A stretch of DNA of 64,000 nt from Paenibacillus sp. USDA918EY (GCF_009870825.1 NZ_WTWY01000003.1:186001-250000); one strand, 5' to 3'; positions 18,672-28,466 are shown, counted from the stretch's first letter. Notes: generated by a model not told the origin, from the letters alone. A program made the numbers and translations.

Positions 18672-18759
18672 CAAACCAAATTGCAAACACCAGCGCCTTG
18701 AAACAATGACTGAAAATTTTTATGAAAATTTATGTACTTATGGAAACGGGGGTGAACCT

Positions 18760-19584
18760 GTGAAACTCAGCAATGTCTGGAAATACGTCGTCGTGATCAT
18801 CGGCGCGGCGCTTATCGCTTGCGGATTCAACCTGTTTTTGGTCCCGCACAAGCTGCTCAGCGGCGGCGTATCGGGTCTATCGATGCTCGTCAATTATTTT
18901 ACGCCGGTAAATCTCAGCGTTTTGTATTTCGTCTTTAACGTACCGATCCTCGTCGCGGGCTGGTTTCAGCTCGGGAAACGGTTCATCGTGCTCAGCATTT
19001 TGTCGGTCGTGGCCACGACGTTTTTCATCGCAGTAGTTCCGGTCAACCTGCTTGCGTCGGATACGCTGTTGGCGTCGGTGTTCGGAGGGGTTCTGGTCGG
19101 CGTAGGGACGGGCATATCTTTTCGGGCCGGCGGCTCCTCGGGCGGTTTTGACATTATCGGTTCCATCGTGACGCGTTACCGGGATTTCCCCGTGGGCAAC
19201 GTGCTCGTCGCAATGAACGGCCTGGTCATTCTTGCCGCCGGATATTTTCAAAACGACTGGAACCTCGCCCTTGCCTCGATGATTTCGATCTTCGTGACCG
19301 GCAAAATGGTGGACTTCATCCATGTCAGCCATTTCAAAGTCACCGTTTATATCATCACCAACGAGACGGAAGCGCTGCTGCAGAAGCTGCTCGAACGTCC
19401 GCGCGGCGTGACCAAAATCAAAACCGAAGGGGCGTTTTCCCACGAGTCCAAAGATATGCTGATGACTGTAACGACCCGCTACGAGCTTCAAGAGCTGAAA
19501 CGCATCATCAAGCAGACCGATCCGAAGGCCTTCGTCAATATCGTCGAGACCGTCGGAGTAATGGGTTCCTTCCGCAGAAGCTGA
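18760..19584 (+). CDS. YitT-family membrane protein with DUF2179 domain
   Basis: Membrane protein of the YitT/DUF161 family with a C-terminal cytosolic DUF2179 domain. Five or six hydrophobic segments fill the first 180 residues, including FNLFLVPHKLLSGGVSG and the glycine-rich RAGGSSGGFDIIG pattern typical of the family; the DUF2179 portion starts near VYIITNETEALLQKL. Transport substrate is unknown. GTG at 18760 is chosen since GGGGGTGAACCT precedes it and the upstream frame lacks a ribosome site. Divergent from the helicase gene. Confidence 0.87.
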   Translation: MKLSNVWKYVVVIIGAALIACGFNLFLVPHKLLSGGVSGLSMLVNYFTPVNLSVLYFVFNVPILVAGWFQLGKRFIVLSILSVVATTFFIAVVPVNLLASDTLLASVFGGVLVGVGTGISFRAGGSSGGFDIIGSIVTRYRDFPVGNVLVAMNGLVILAAGYFQNDWNLALASMISIFVTGKMVDFIHVSHFKVTVYIITNETEALLQKLLERPRGVTKIKTEGAFSHESKDMLMTVTTRYELQELKRIIKQTDPKAFVNIVETVGVMGSFRRS

Positions 19585-19763
19585 ATTTGGCGGTCCTTGT
19601 GTAAAAAGGGTGCGATTTGTGGTATATTAATGGTGCGCGGTTCCTGCATGAGTTCCATGAGATTAGGTTTGACAAGGGTTTTCCAGGCACTTAAACGCTT
19701 TTCCGATTCCTTGGCTTTAAAGAATTAGGGCTGTAAAGAATCCGAGAGGAAAGGGTGATTTTT

Positions 19764-19958
19764 GTGGAAATGGAAACGGTGAAATTGTCCCAAATCGTCA
19801 TGAAATGGTTCCCCGATATGATGCCGTTCTTGAAGCAAAATGAACTGAATTCGCTCATTGTGCTGCGGGACGGACTTGGAATCCTGGAACAGGAAGATGC
19901 AATGGAAATCATCCAGTACAGCATCTGTGAGCACCAAAGTTCTGCGCCTCTTCAATAA
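19764..19958 (+). CDS. Small hypothetical protein, 64 aa
   Basis: A short acidic protein beginning MEMETVKLSQIVMKWFPDMM, with no membrane helix or known motif. GAGGAAAGG stands 9 nt before the GTG chosen as start; an in-frame GTG three codons earlier lies inside the ribosome site. It lies between the YitT gene and a shared terminator. A TTGACA at 19668 may belong to its promoter but lacks a clear -10. I do not recognise the family. Confidence 0.5.
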   Translation: MEMETVKLSQIVMKWFPDMMPFLKQNELNSLIVLRDGLGILEQEDAMEIIQYSICEHQSSAPLQ

Positions 19959-20102
19959 TGAAGATGTGGAAATGTGTAGAAATATCCGTGCCGCCCGTGA
20001 TCAGTCCCTGAACCATACTGGAAACAGGCGGCATTTTATTCCGATCATGATATAACGGCCCAAATGCCCGGTTTCTCGGGCGACGGCACCCCGAAACACG
20101 CA

Positions 20103-20143
20103 AAAACCGGAAGCTCATGGAACATCTGGGCTCCGGTTTTCTG
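20103..20143. terminator. Bidirectional terminator before rhaA
   Basis: AAAAACCGGA(A)GCTC pairs with GGGCTCCGGTTTT around a 15-nt loop; T-rich on both sides. It ends rhaBA from the right and the small hypothetical gene from the left. Confidence 0.8.
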
Positions 20144-20151
20144 CGTTTCAA

Positions 20152-21459
20152 CTACACTACCGATCCTTCCCCTTGGGATCTTTTGCACAAAACCTCCCGT
20201 TCATGCCGTTTCACCTCGGCCAGCCATTCCTCCCTCACCGGCGTGCCCGCATTCCGGCAGTAGTAATCCCAGATCGCCCCGAACGGGTAAGATTTGAATT
20301 CCTCCACAAGCGCCAGTCTGGACGTATAATCCCCCTGCAGCTCGATTTCCTTCAGCCGGTCCACCGGCTCAAGCATCGCCCGCAGCAGAGCCTTCAGCGT
20401 GTTTCTTGTACCGATCACCCATGCGGCCACATGGTTGATGCTGCCGTCGAAGAAATCCAGGCCGATATGGGTTTTCTCCAGCAGCTTGCCGCGGACAAGC
20501 TCGCGGGCGATGTCGAGCAGCTCGTCGTCCATCGTGACCACGTGATCGCTGTCCCAGCGGACCGGACGGCTGACGTGAAGCAGAAGGCGTTCTCCGAACA
20601 GCAGCCAGGAGGACAGCTTATTCGAGATCGTTTCCGTCGGATGGAAGTGCCCCGAATCAAAGCAAACCGTTTTCCTGCGGCTGAGGGCGTAGCCCATATA
20701 AAATTCATGGGAGCCGACCACGTAGCTTTCGGAACCGATGCCAAACAGCTTGCTTTCCACAGCATCGATATTGAAGGCTTCGTCGATCGGATCGCTGAAA
20801 ATTTCGTCCAGCGCTTCCATCAGCCGGACGCGCGGCGACAGGCGGTCGATCGGGGCGTCCTTGTACCCGTCCGGAATCCAAATGTTTGTGACGCAAGGCT
20901 GGCCCAGCTCCCGACCGAAATATTCGCCGATTTTGCGCGAGGCTTTGCAGTGATCGATCCAAAATTGCCGGACTTCTGCGTCGGGATGGCTGAGCGTAAA
21001 ACCGTCGCTTGCTTTTTCATGCGAAAAGCAGGTCGGATTAAAATCCAAACCGTAACCCTTTTGTTTAGCCCATTTCACCCAATTTTCAAAATGCTTTGGC
21101 GCCAGTTCGTCCAGGTCGACCCGCTCGTCCGTATCCGCGTAAATGGCGTGCAGATTAACCTTATGGCGCCCCGGAATGAGTTCGAACGCTTTGTCGATAT
21201 CGTCCCGAAGCTGTTCCGGCGTGCTCGCGCGCCCGGGATAACTGCCAGTGACGGCGATGCCGCCGCCCAGCTCCCGCCCTTTGTTCAGAAATCCCCTCAC
21301 GTCGTCCCCCTGCCAGCAATGAAGCGAAATTTTGATGCGGGAAAGCTGTTCGAGGACATCGTCCACGTCGATGCCGTGCTTTTCGTACAATTTTTTGGCT
21401 TCGTTAAAGCTGTTTTGAATCGCAGCCTCCATCTGTTTCCCCTCCGGAATGTTCGTCAT
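20152..21459 (-). CDS. rhaA: L-rhamnose isomerase
   Basis: Converts L-rhamnose to L-rhamnulose, the first step of rhamnose catabolism; a Mn-dependent TIM-barrel isomerase. Family signatures include [34 protein letters not shown] and the metal-site region [16 protein letters not shown]. Length 435 aa is near the usual 418-420 with a longer N-terminus. GAGGTG is 8 nt before the ATG at 21459. It follows rhaB by 23 bp on the same strand. Confidence 0.95.
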   Translation of the reverse strand: MTNIPEGKQMEAAIQNSFNEAKKLYEKHGIDVDDVLEQLSRIKISLHCWQGDDVRGFLNKGRELGGGIAVTGSYPGRASTPEQLRDDIDKAFELIPGRHKVNLHAIYADTDERVDLDELAPKHFENWVKWAKQKGYGLDFNPTCFSHEKASDGFTLSHPDAEVRQFWIDHCKASRKIGEYFGRELGQPCVTNIWIPDGYKDAPIDRLSPRVRLMEALDEIFSDPIDEAFNIDAVESKLFGIGSESYVVGSHEFYMGYALSRRKTVCFDSGHFHPTETISNKLSSWLLFGERLLLHVSRPVRWDSDHVVTMDDELLDIARELVRGKLLEKTHIGLDFFDGSINHVAAWVIGTRNTLKALLRAMLEPVDRLKEIELQGDYTSRLALVEEFKSYPFGAIWDYYCRNAGTPVREEWLAEVKRHEREVLCKRSQGEGSVV

Positions 21460-21482
21460 TGTGTTCGCACCTCATCTTCGGT

Positions 21483-22934
21483 TCAGCCAAGCGACCGATA
21501 CCGGTCCCGAAGCTCCTTCAGCCGTGCAGGGTCTTCTGGACGCGGCTCGTACTTCCGGATTTCGAAAGAGTGACGGATCATTTCCCTCGCCTCCCCAAGA
21601 TCCCGAATGGCCCCGTCCGCGATCATCTGCACGGCAAGGTTGCCGAGCACCGTGGCTTCGGTCGGTCCGGCATAAATCTCCATGCCAAGCAAGTCGGCGC
21701 CGAGTTGGCATAAAAATGCGTTGTTCGAGCCCCCGCCGACGATGTGAAGCTGCTTGAGCGGCTCTCCGGTCACATGCTCAAGCTCGCGGACATAAACGTC
21801 ATAGGAAAGCGCCATGCTGTCAAAAATGCACCGGGCCAGTTCCCCGGGGGACGCCGGCACCGGCTGGCCGGACTGTCTGCAGAAGCTCCGGATCGCTTCC
21901 GTCATGTTCGGCGGGTTCATGAACCGGTCGTCGCTGCACGGAATAAGCGAGCGGAAAGGCTCGGCGGTAGCGGCCAGTTCAGCAAGCTCCGCAAACGAAT
22001 AAGCGTTGCCAAGTTCTTTGCGGACCTGCTGGATCAGCCACATCCCCATCATATTTTTCAGGAAACGGTATGTGCCGAAGGCCCCCCATTCGTTCGTATA
22101 ATTGTATTCCATCGCCAATCGGCTTGTCAGCGGCCGCTCCCGCTCCACTCCGATAAGCGACCAGGTGCCGCTGCTGAGATAACCCCATGACGTCCCCTGC
22201 GCCGGAACCCCAAGCACGGCCGAAGCCGTATCGTGGGTTGCCGCACAGATGACCTCACACCGGGGAAGGCCATGCGCCCGGACAAGCTCCTCCCGGATAA
22301 AACCCAGCCGCGCGCCAGGCCGGACAAGTTCGGGAAACCGGCTTCTTTGAAGCCCCAGCAGCGCGAGCAGCTCGGCATCGTAATCCTGCGTATGCAGGTT
22401 CAGCAGCTGCGTCGTCGAGGCATTGGTCGCTTCGCTTTTCAAAACCCCGCACAGCCGGAAGTGCAGGTAATCGGGAACAAGCAATATATGCTCCGCCGCT
22501 TTCAGTTCTTCCCGGTCGTGCACGTACAGCTGGTATAACGTGTTGAAGGATAACTGCTGAATACCCGTTTTCGCGTAGATTTCCTGAAAAGGAATATGCC
22601 GATGCAGAAGCTCCGGAGCGCCATTCGTCCGGGGGTCGCGGTACGCGTAAACTTCTCCGATCCGCTCCCCCTCCCGGTCCATCAGAACGTAATCCACCGC
22701 CCAGGTATCGATGCCGAGCGTGCAGGTTTCGATGCCGAGCGCTTTTGCCTTCCGCAGCCCCAGAAGGATCTGTTCAAACAAATACTCGATATCCCAGCAA
22801 AACTTCCCGTCTTTTTCATGAAATCCATTGCTGAACCGGTGGATTTCCCGCAAGCGGAGCGCTCCATCCCGGAGCGTCCCCCATACCACTCTTCCGCTGG
22901 AAGCGCCGATATCGACGGCCAAATAATTGTTCAT
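21483..22934 (-). CDS. rhaB: Rhamnulokinase
   Basis: Phosphorylates L-rhamnulose at C1; FGGY-type sugar kinase. Signatures: N-terminal phosphate loop AVDIGASSGRVV, LGIDTWAVDYVL, GVPAQGTSWGYLSSGTWSL and LHIVGGGSNNAFLCQL. Length 483 aa is normal. Among three in-frame starts, the ATG at 22934 is 8 nt past GGGAG; the ATG two codons earlier is too close. First gene of the rhaBA operon; rhamnulose-1-phosphate aldolase (rhaD/rhaE) is not in this window. Confidence 0.94.
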   Translation of the reverse strand: MNNYLAVDIGASSGRVVWGTLRDGALRLREIHRFSNGFHEKDGKFCWDIEYLFEQILLGLRKAKALGIETCTLGIDTWAVDYVLMDREGERIGEVYAYRDPRTNGAPELLHRHIPFQEIYAKTGIQQLSFNTLYQLYVHDREELKAAEHILLVPDYLHFRLCGVLKSEATNASTTQLLNLHTQDYDAELLALLGLQRSRFPELVRPGARLGFIREELVRAHGLPRCEVICAATHDTASAVLGVPAQGTSWGYLSSGTWSLIGVERERPLTSRLAMEYNYTNEWGAFGTYRFLKNMMGMWLIQQVRKELGNAYSFAELAELAATAEPFRSLIPCSDDRFMNPPNMTEAIRSFCRQSGQPVPASPGELARCIFDSMALSYDVYVRELEHVTGEPLKQLHIVGGGSNNAFLCQLGADLLGMEIYAGPTEATVLGNLAVQMIADGAIRDLGEAREMIRHSFEIRKYEPRPEDPARLKELRDRYRSLG

Positions 22935-23079
22935 ACGCATGACTCCCGCAAAGGATTTTTTGCCAGACGGAACATCGATTGCCAAGCTCGTCGGCTGTCG
23001 TTAACGACCTGTTATATGCGGATTCCTCCCCCTGAAAATGCCAAGCCGTATGCTGAATATACCCGCCGACATATGTTTT

Positions 23080-23088
23080 GTATACTTT
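23080..23088 (+). promoter_or_regulatory. Putative operator GTATACTTT upstream of rhaB
   Basis: GTATACTTT, about 145 bp upstream of the rhaB start, in the region between rhaB and the divergent SDR gene. One of three copies; see the finding on this motif. Confidence 0.5.
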
Positions 23089-23186
23089 TTATGAATTAGT
23101 ATATTGTATGAATCGCAGCGAATCAATCATTTTTTGGGTGATATTGAAAATACTAAACGGTAATAACCTTTTAATTCGTCAATGAC

Positions 23187-23195
23187 GTATACTTT
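23187..23195 (+). promoter_or_regulatory. Putative operator GTATACTTT upstream of the SDR gene
   Basis: GTATACTTT 96 bp before the SDR start; second copy of the motif in the rhaB-SDR intergenic region. Confidence 0.5.
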
Positions 23196-23290
23196 GCAGA
23201 AACAAAATCGTTTTATCTTATCTACGACATGTATTGTCATAATTAAACGTTATGATCGATTCGTAAAACATTTGAAAGAGGTGGATGGAA

Positions 23291-24202
23291 TTGCATTCTT
23301 TAAAAGGAAAAGTGGCATTGGTCGCAGGCGCTACGCGTGGAGCGGGCAGAGGAATCGCCGTTGAACTGGGAGCGGCCGGAGCGACCGTTTATGTAACCGG
23401 GCGGACGACGCGAACGATGCCTTCCGAGTATCGTCGTCCCGAAACGATCGAAGAGACGGCGGAACTTGTTTCTTCTGCCGGAGGGAAAGGCATCCCCGTA
23501 CAGGTTGACCATCTGGATCCGCTGCAGGTTCAAGCTTTGGTGGACCGCATTGAGAAGGAGCAAGGGCGGTTGGACATACTCGTCAATGACATTTGGGGAG
23601 GAGAAAACCTGATACAGTGGAACGTGCCCGTATGGGAGCATTCGCTGGAGGCGGGATTCCGCATGCTGAGGCTGGCGATCGATACCCATATCATAACAAA
23701 CCATTTTGCGCTGCCGCTGCTGATCCGGACCGGGAATGGGCTGGTCGTGGAAATGACCGACGGCACGGCGGCGTATAACGACCGGAATTACAGGTTGTCG
23801 CTGTTTTACGATTTGGCGAAAAACTCCGTCATCCGGATGGCCAAATCGCTCGCCCACGAACTGCAGCCTCATCGATGCACAGCCGTTGCCGTAACGCCAG
23901 GCTGGATGCGCTCCGAAATCATGCTTGAACACTTCGGCGTCCGGGAAGAAAACTGGCGGGATGCGCTCGAAAAAGAGCCGCATTTCATCATTTCGGAGAC
24001 GCCCCGGTTCGTCGGGCGCGCGGTTGCGGCACTTGCCGGGGATCCGGAGGTAGCCCGCTGGAACGGCTGCTCGGTATCAAGCGGCGAACTGGCTAAAGTA
24101 TACCATTTATATGATCTGGACGGTTCGCAGCCGGACGCCTGGAGATATATCGAAGAGGTGCAGGATCAGGGCAAACCGGCCGATGCTACCGGCTACCGCT
24201 GA
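23291..24202 (+). CDS. SDR-family oxidoreductase with atypical active site
   Basis: Rossmann-fold short-chain dehydrogenase. The cofactor loop reads AGATRGAGRGIA and NDIWGG replaces the usual NNAG. A Tyr-x3-Lys pair (YDLAK) is present, but the usual catalytic Ser 13 residues before Tyr is Ala. It resembles DHRS1-like enzymes. AAAGAGGTGG is too close to the ATG at 23285 but well spaced for the TTG at 23291, so the TTG is preferred (303 aa). Divergent from rhaBA and convergent with the regulator, whose end it overlaps by 10 bp; a link to deoxy-sugar metabolism is plausible but unproven. Confidence 0.82.
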   Translation: MHSLKGKVALVAGATRGAGRGIAVELGAAGATVYVTGRTTRTMPSEYRRPETIEETAELVSSAGGKGIPVQVDHLDPLQVQALVDRIEKEQGRLDILVNDIWGGENLIQWNVPVWEHSLEAGFRMLRLAIDTHIITNHFALPLLIRTGNGLVVEMTDGTAAYNDRNYRLSLFYDLAKNSVIRMAKSLAHELQPHRCTAVAVTPGWMRSEIMLEHFGVREENWRDALEKEPHFIISETPRFVGRAVAALAGDPEVARWNGCSVSSGELAKVYHLYDLDGSQPDAWRYIEEVQDQGKPADATGYR

Positions 24203-25311
24203 GCATCCGCATCCGTGGCGAGCGGCGCCGTCGAGTCCCGTACGATCACCGTCGGGACGATTTCCTCCCGGATTTGGCCGTTTTCTTCGTCCCTGAGCTC
24301 GAAGAGGAGGATTTCGGCGGCCCGTTCGCCTAACTTGCGCGTATTCTGATTAACGGTCGACAAAGCCGGATTTGCGAATGCGCTCATCGCCAAATCGTCA
24401 TACCCCATCAAGCTGACATCCTCCGGGATCCGGATCCCCATTTCCCTGGCCGCGTTCATCGCCCCGATCGCCTTTAAGTCGCTCGAGGCAAAAACGGCGG
24501 TCGGGGGATGTTCCGTGGACATCAGCGACTTAAACCCCCGATAGCCCGTTTCCGCGAAATCTTCGCCCGGAAAAACGGTGATCCGCTCCTGGTTGAAAGG
24601 AATCTGGTGCTGGGACAAGGCGAGCCGGTAGCCTTGCAGGCGGAGGGAAAACTCCTGGTTTACGTCCACCATCGACTCCCCTGGCAAAATCAGTCCGATA
24701 TCCCGGTGCCCCAAAGAGATCAAATGCTGCGTCGCCAAATACCCCCCCGTCAAATTGTCGACGATCACGTACGGAATGCCCAGATGGGGATAAAAAAAAT
24801 GAACGGTCACCATCCGGCGTTTTTCCTCTTTCCACCCCGTCAAACGCTGAATGTCGAACACATGGTTGGTCGTAAGCAAAATGATGCCCGCATCCGGATC
24901 GTCCGGCAGCTTGTACTCCTCGTTTAATCCCCACAGAAAAAAACGAATGCCGTTTTCTTCGCAAACGTCGCGAATCCCCTGGAACATTTCCGTAAAAAAC
25001 GGATGGTTGAACGCCGCGACCGCCTCGTTTTTATAGGCCAAATAAACGGTCCGCATCGGTTTCCGCTGCGGGGCGCCGGCTTCGTTCACGAAGCTGCCTT
25101 TTCCACGAATCCTGTAGACGTACCCTTCCTGCACCAGATCGGACAGCGCTCTCCGCGACGTAATCTCGCTGGTGTTGTATTGCCTGGCGAGTTCGATTTG
25201 CGTCGGAAGCGGATCATGCGCCTTGAACTCCCCGGCTTCGATCCGGCGTTTAATGTCCTTCATAATATATTGATACATCGGCATTTTATCCGATTTTTCC
25301 ATGCCCGTCAC
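24193..25311 (-). CDS. GntR-type HTH / LacI-type sugar-binding hybrid regulator
   Basis: Transcription factor with an N-terminal GntR winged helix (MYQYIMKDIKRRIEAGEF, LPTQIELARQYNTSEITSRRAL, GKGSFV) joined to a LacI/GalR-type periplasmic-binding effector domain, the AraR architecture. The effector domain includes HPFFTEMFQGI, VIVDNLTGGYLATQHL, PTAVFASSDLKAIGAMNAAREMG and VSLMGYDDLAMS. GTG at 25311 has GGGAG 8 nt upstream. Its position next to rhaBA and shared motif GTATACTTT suggest it controls rhamnose genes and itself; inducer unknown. Confidence 0.88.
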   Translation of the reverse strand: MTGMEKSDKMPMYQYIMKDIKRRIEAGEFKAHDPLPTQIELARQYNTSEITSRRALSDLVQEGYVYRIRGKGSFVNEAGAPQRKPMRTVYLAYKNEAVAAFNHPFFTEMFQGIRDVCEENGIRFFLWGLNEEYKLPDDPDAGIILLTTNHVFDIQRLTGWKEEKRRMVTVHFFYPHLGIPYVIVDNLTGGYLATQHLISLGHRDIGLILPGESMVDVNQEFSLRLQGYRLALSQHQIPFNQERITVFPGEDFAETGYRGFKSLMSTEHPPTAVFASSDLKAIGAMNAAREMGIRIPEDVSLMGYDDLAMSAFANPALSTVNQNTRKLGERAAEILLFELRDEENGQIREEIVPTVIVRDSTAPLATDADAQR

Positions 25312-25337
25312 TGTTATCACTCCCTACAAATTGAGTT

Positions 25338-25347
25338 AAGTATACTT
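25338..25347 (+). promoter_or_regulatory. Putative operator AAGTATACTT of the regulator gene
   Basis: AAGTATACTT is a perfect 10-bp palindrome 27 bp upstream of the regulator start; the third copy of the GTATACTTT motif of this region. Confidence 0.5.
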
Positions 25348-25575
25348 TAGGGGTATTGATTTCGCAAGAAGATGTCGATTTATGCATGAATGCACGCCGC
25401 CCGGTTTCGTTTATTTCCATCATTGCTAAAATGCTGCCAATCCCCTGCTCCGTATGTATTTATGATGCCTGCAGGCAAAGCTACTCCATATACATGATTC
25501 GCCCTTGGACGAATTTGCTGCCGAAACCGCGAAACTTTCACCCCAAAATAATCGTCAAATTGTTACAAACCTGTT

Positions 25576-25604
25576 GTTTTTGAGCACAGCCGTTCTAATA
25601 TAAT
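25576..25604 (+). promoter_or_regulatory. Promoter of the DUF4015 gene
   Basis: TATAAT at 25599-25604 with GTTTTT 17 nt upstream (or TTGTTT at 19 nt). The rest of 25348-25575 holds no gene I can support. Confidence 0.5.
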
Positions 25605-25637
25605 CGTATTGTGAACGCGAACAAGGGAGAGAATATT

Positions 25638-26813
25638 ATGAACATCATCTTGGCACTGCTGCTGTTTTTGGGCGGCAGCGCAGCTCATCATCCGCAAAAC
25701 GGCAGCGATCAAGCCGCCAATTTTTTGAATTCCGCCATTCATTCGGCCATCGCCAACTCCCAGCACGAAGACGTCGCCGCGAGCGCGAACGGCCGAACCG
25801 CCAAAAGCGATCCCCAAACGGATGCTCCCAAAGTCAGAGGCGTCTATGTGACGGCCTACAGCGCCGGAGGCTCCCGGATGAGCCAGCTGCTCGATCTCGT
25901 GGATCAAACGGACCTGAACGCCATGGTGATCGACATTAAGGATGACGCCGGGTACATAACTTACAAGACGGACAACCCCGAACTGATCAAAAAGGGGAAT
26001 CCCCAGCCGTTTATCCGCGACATCCATGGGTTGATGGACCGTCTGAAGCAGCATGATGTGTACCCGATCGCCCGCGTCGTAGTGTTCAAAGATACGGTTC
26101 TCGCCAAAAAACGTCCTGATCTTTCTTTTGTCAATCAAGATGGAACCGTATGGAAAAACGGCAAAGGCGACAGCTTTGTCAATCCGTTCAGCAAGGAAGT
26201 GTGGGATTACAACGTCGAAATCGCCAAAGAAGCGGCCAAGCTCGGATTTAAGGAAATCCAATTCGATTACGTCCGCTTTCCCGAGGGATTCGAAAAACGG
26301 GCCGATTCGCTGAAATACGTCAAAAACGGCAAAACCCGCGTCGAAACGGTCGCCGATTTCGTGCAGTATGCCCGCAAACAGCTGGCACCGATGGGCGTCC
26401 GCGTATCGGTCGACATTTTCGGTTATGCCGCATCCGTTCCTGCCGCCGAAGGCATCGGGCAGGACTTCAACAAAATTTCCGCGAACGTCGACGTGATCAG
26501 CCCGATGGTATATCCAAGCCATTACACCCAGGGCTGGTTCGGCGCCAAGGACCCGGATAAGGAGCCGTACCGCACGATCAAAGGTTCGATGACCGATACC
26601 TTCAAAAAACTCGCTCCGCTCGCAGACCAAAAGCCGATCGTTCGGCCATGGATACAGGATTTTACCGCCAGCTGGCTCGGCAGCGGACATTATATCAAAT
26701 ACGGCAAAACGCAGGTTGAAGAGCAAATTCGGGCATTGAAGGACATGCATATCGACGAATATTTGCTTTGGAATGCAACCAACCGCTACTCCCAAGGCGT
26801 GCAGTACAAATAA
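25638..26813 (+). CDS. Putative glycoside hydrolase (DUF4015), secreted
   Basis: Secreted TIM-barrel protein of the DUF4015 putative glycosidase family. Residues 1-16 form a short hydrophobic signal-like segment (NIILALLLFLGGSAA). The domain begins RGVYVTAYSAGG, with the internal motifs MVIDIKDDAGYITY, FKEIQFDYVRFPEG (candidate catalytic Asp) and VDVISPMVYPSHY. Substrate unknown; related proteins are seen near cell-wall genes. AAGGGAGAG is 6 nt before the ATG. Single gene, 391 aa. Confidence 0.87.
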   Translation: MNIILALLLFLGGSAAHHPQNGSDQAANFLNSAIHSAIANSQHEDVAASANGRTAKSDPQTDAPKVRGVYVTAYSAGGSRMSQLLDLVDQTDLNAMVIDIKDDAGYITYKTDNPELIKKGNPQPFIRDIHGLMDRLKQHDVYPIARVVVFKDTVLAKKRPDLSFVNQDGTVWKNGKGDSFVNPFSKEVWDYNVEIAKEAAKLGFKEIQFDYVRFPEGFEKRADSLKYVKNGKTRVETVADFVQYARKQLAPMGVRVSVDIFGYAASVPAAEGIGQDFNKISANVDVISPMVYPSHYTQGWFGAKDPDKEPYRTIKGSMTDTFKKLAPLADQKPIVRPWIQDFTASWLGSGHYIKYGKTQVEEQIRALKDMHIDEYLLWNATNRYSQGVQYK

Positions 26814-26843
26814 AACGCAACCTGCGGTTATATGATCCGTTGC

Positions 26844-26872
26844 CCGAACCCGGCCGCCATGGCCGGGTTCGG
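26844..26872 (+). terminator. Hairpin after the DUF4015 gene
   Basis: Perfect 12-bp stem CCGAACCCGGCC/GGCCGGGTTCGG with a 5-nt loop, followed by TGTTTC. T-tract is poor, so termination is probable but not certain. Confidence 0.65.
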
Positions 26873-27051
26873 TGTTTCAAGGAACGGCATCGCAGATGAT
26901 TGGCGAGCATGGGAAAGGCTGCTTCGTTACAGTCTTTTTCACCGGTTTCGACGTATTTTTGCCGGATTTTCCTGTTCAAAGGAAAGCGAATGCTTTAAAA
27001 TGGATTTCTGTCGGTTAACATACGCGAATTTACTGTACTGTGAGGCTTAAC

Positions 27052-28416
27052 ATGAAAACAACGGTAACGATGAGCCAAAAGTTTAAACAATTTATAGTCA
27101 TTCTGCTGCCGATTCTGGTAACGCAAATCGCCTTATCCGCCATTACGTTTTTTGATACGAACATGTCCGGCCACGCCGGTTCCACCGATTTGGCCGGCGT
27201 GGCCATCGGCTCGAGCCTGTGGGTGCCGCTGCAAACGGGCCTGAGCGGGATCCTCATGGGGATGACCCCGATCGTATCCCATCTCATCGGCGGAGGCCAG
27301 GCGAAAAAGGTCTCGTACCATGTGATGCAGGGATTATGGCTCGCCATTTTGCTCGCCGTCGCGGTTTTGGCCGTCGGAAGCATGCTGCTCCCGGTCATTT
27401 TGGACGGCATGAACCTTGAAAACGAAGTTCGCTCCGTCGCCTTCCGCTTCTTGAGTTTCCTGTCGATCGGCATCATTCCGATGTTCGGTTATACGGTGCT
27501 TCGCAGTTTCATCGATGCGCTGGGTCAGACGCGGATTTCGATGACGATTACGCTGATTTCCCTGCCGATCAACATTTTTCTGAATTACCTGCTCATTTTC
27601 GGCAACTGGGGGTTTCCGCGTCTTGGCGGCGCCGGAGCAGGCATCGCCTCCGCGATTACGTACTGGTGCGTTTTTGCGGTGGCCGTCCTGTTCGTCATCC
27701 GGCTGAAGCCTTTCGTTTCCTACGGCATGTTCCGCCAATTTCACGGCGTGTCTTTCCGCGTGTGGAAGGAGCTGTTGAAAATCGGGGTGCCGATCGGCTT
27801 TTCGATTTTTTTCGAAACCGCGGTATTTGCAGCCGTTACGCTGCTGATGAGCCGCTTTAACACCATCACGATTGCGGCGCATCAGGCCGCGATGAATTTC
27901 GCGACGACGTTATACATGATCCCGCTCAGCATCAGCATGGCGCTAACGATTCTTGTCGGCTTCGAGAAAGGAGCCGGACGATTGAAAGACGCAAGGCAGT
28001 ACAGCATTCTCGGCATCGGCTCGGCGGTGGCCCTGTCGCTTGTGACGGCCGTCGTGCTGCTTGTCGCAGGCCAATACGTCGCCGGTTTGTATTCGGAGGA
28101 AAGCAAAGTCATCGCGTTGACGCAGCATTTTCTGATCTACGCGATTTTCTTCCAAATTTCCGATGCGATCGCGACGCCGGTGCAGGGCGCGCTGCGCGGT
28201 TACAAGGATGTGAACCCCGCCTTTATCATTACTTTTGTTTCGTATTGGGTGATCGGGCTCCCCGTCGGCTACCTGCTCGCTTCCTTCACGTCGCTTGGCG
28301 CTTTCGGCTTCTGGATCGGGCTTATAACGGGACTTGCCGTTGGCGCTACCCTGCTGCTGTGGCGTCTGGTGAAAGTACAGCGCGCCACCCGGAAGAGCGC
28401 GGCTATCGCCGCTTGA
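27052..28416 (+). CDS. MATE-family multidrug/cation antiporter
   Basis: Multidrug and toxin extrusion exporter, 454 aa, with twelve membrane helices in two similar halves. Family patterns include DTNMSGHAGSTDLAGVAIGSS near the N-terminus and GALRGYKDVNPAFIITFVSYW in the C-terminal half. GTGAGG stands 6 nt before the ATG at 27052; the GTG at 27040 lies inside that site. Drug specificity cannot be read from sequence. No regulator is adjacent. Confidence 0.92.
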   Translation: MKTTVTMSQKFKQFIVILLPILVTQIALSAITFFDTNMSGHAGSTDLAGVAIGSSLWVPLQTGLSGILMGMTPIVSHLIGGGQAKKVSYHVMQGLWLAILLAVAVLAVGSMLLPVILDGMNLENEVRSVAFRFLSFLSIGIIPMFGYTVLRSFIDALGQTRISMTITLISLPINIFLNYLLIFGNWGFPRLGGAGAGIASAITYWCVFAVAVLFVIRLKPFVSYGMFRQFHGVSFRVWKELLKIGVPIGFSIFFETAVFAAVTLLMSRFNTITIAAHQAAMNFATTLYMIPLSISMALTILVGFEKGAGRLKDARQYSILGIGSAVALSLVTAVVLLVAGQYVAGLYSEESKVIALTQHFLIYAIFFQISDAIATPVQGALRGYKDVNPAFIITFVSYWVIGLPVGYLLASFTSLGAFGFWIGLITGLAVGATLLLWRLVKVQRATRKSAAIAA

Positions 28417-28466
28417 CGGCGCGGACCGAAAGACGAGTTCGAGTCTGAAAAATTGAAATTTCCACG

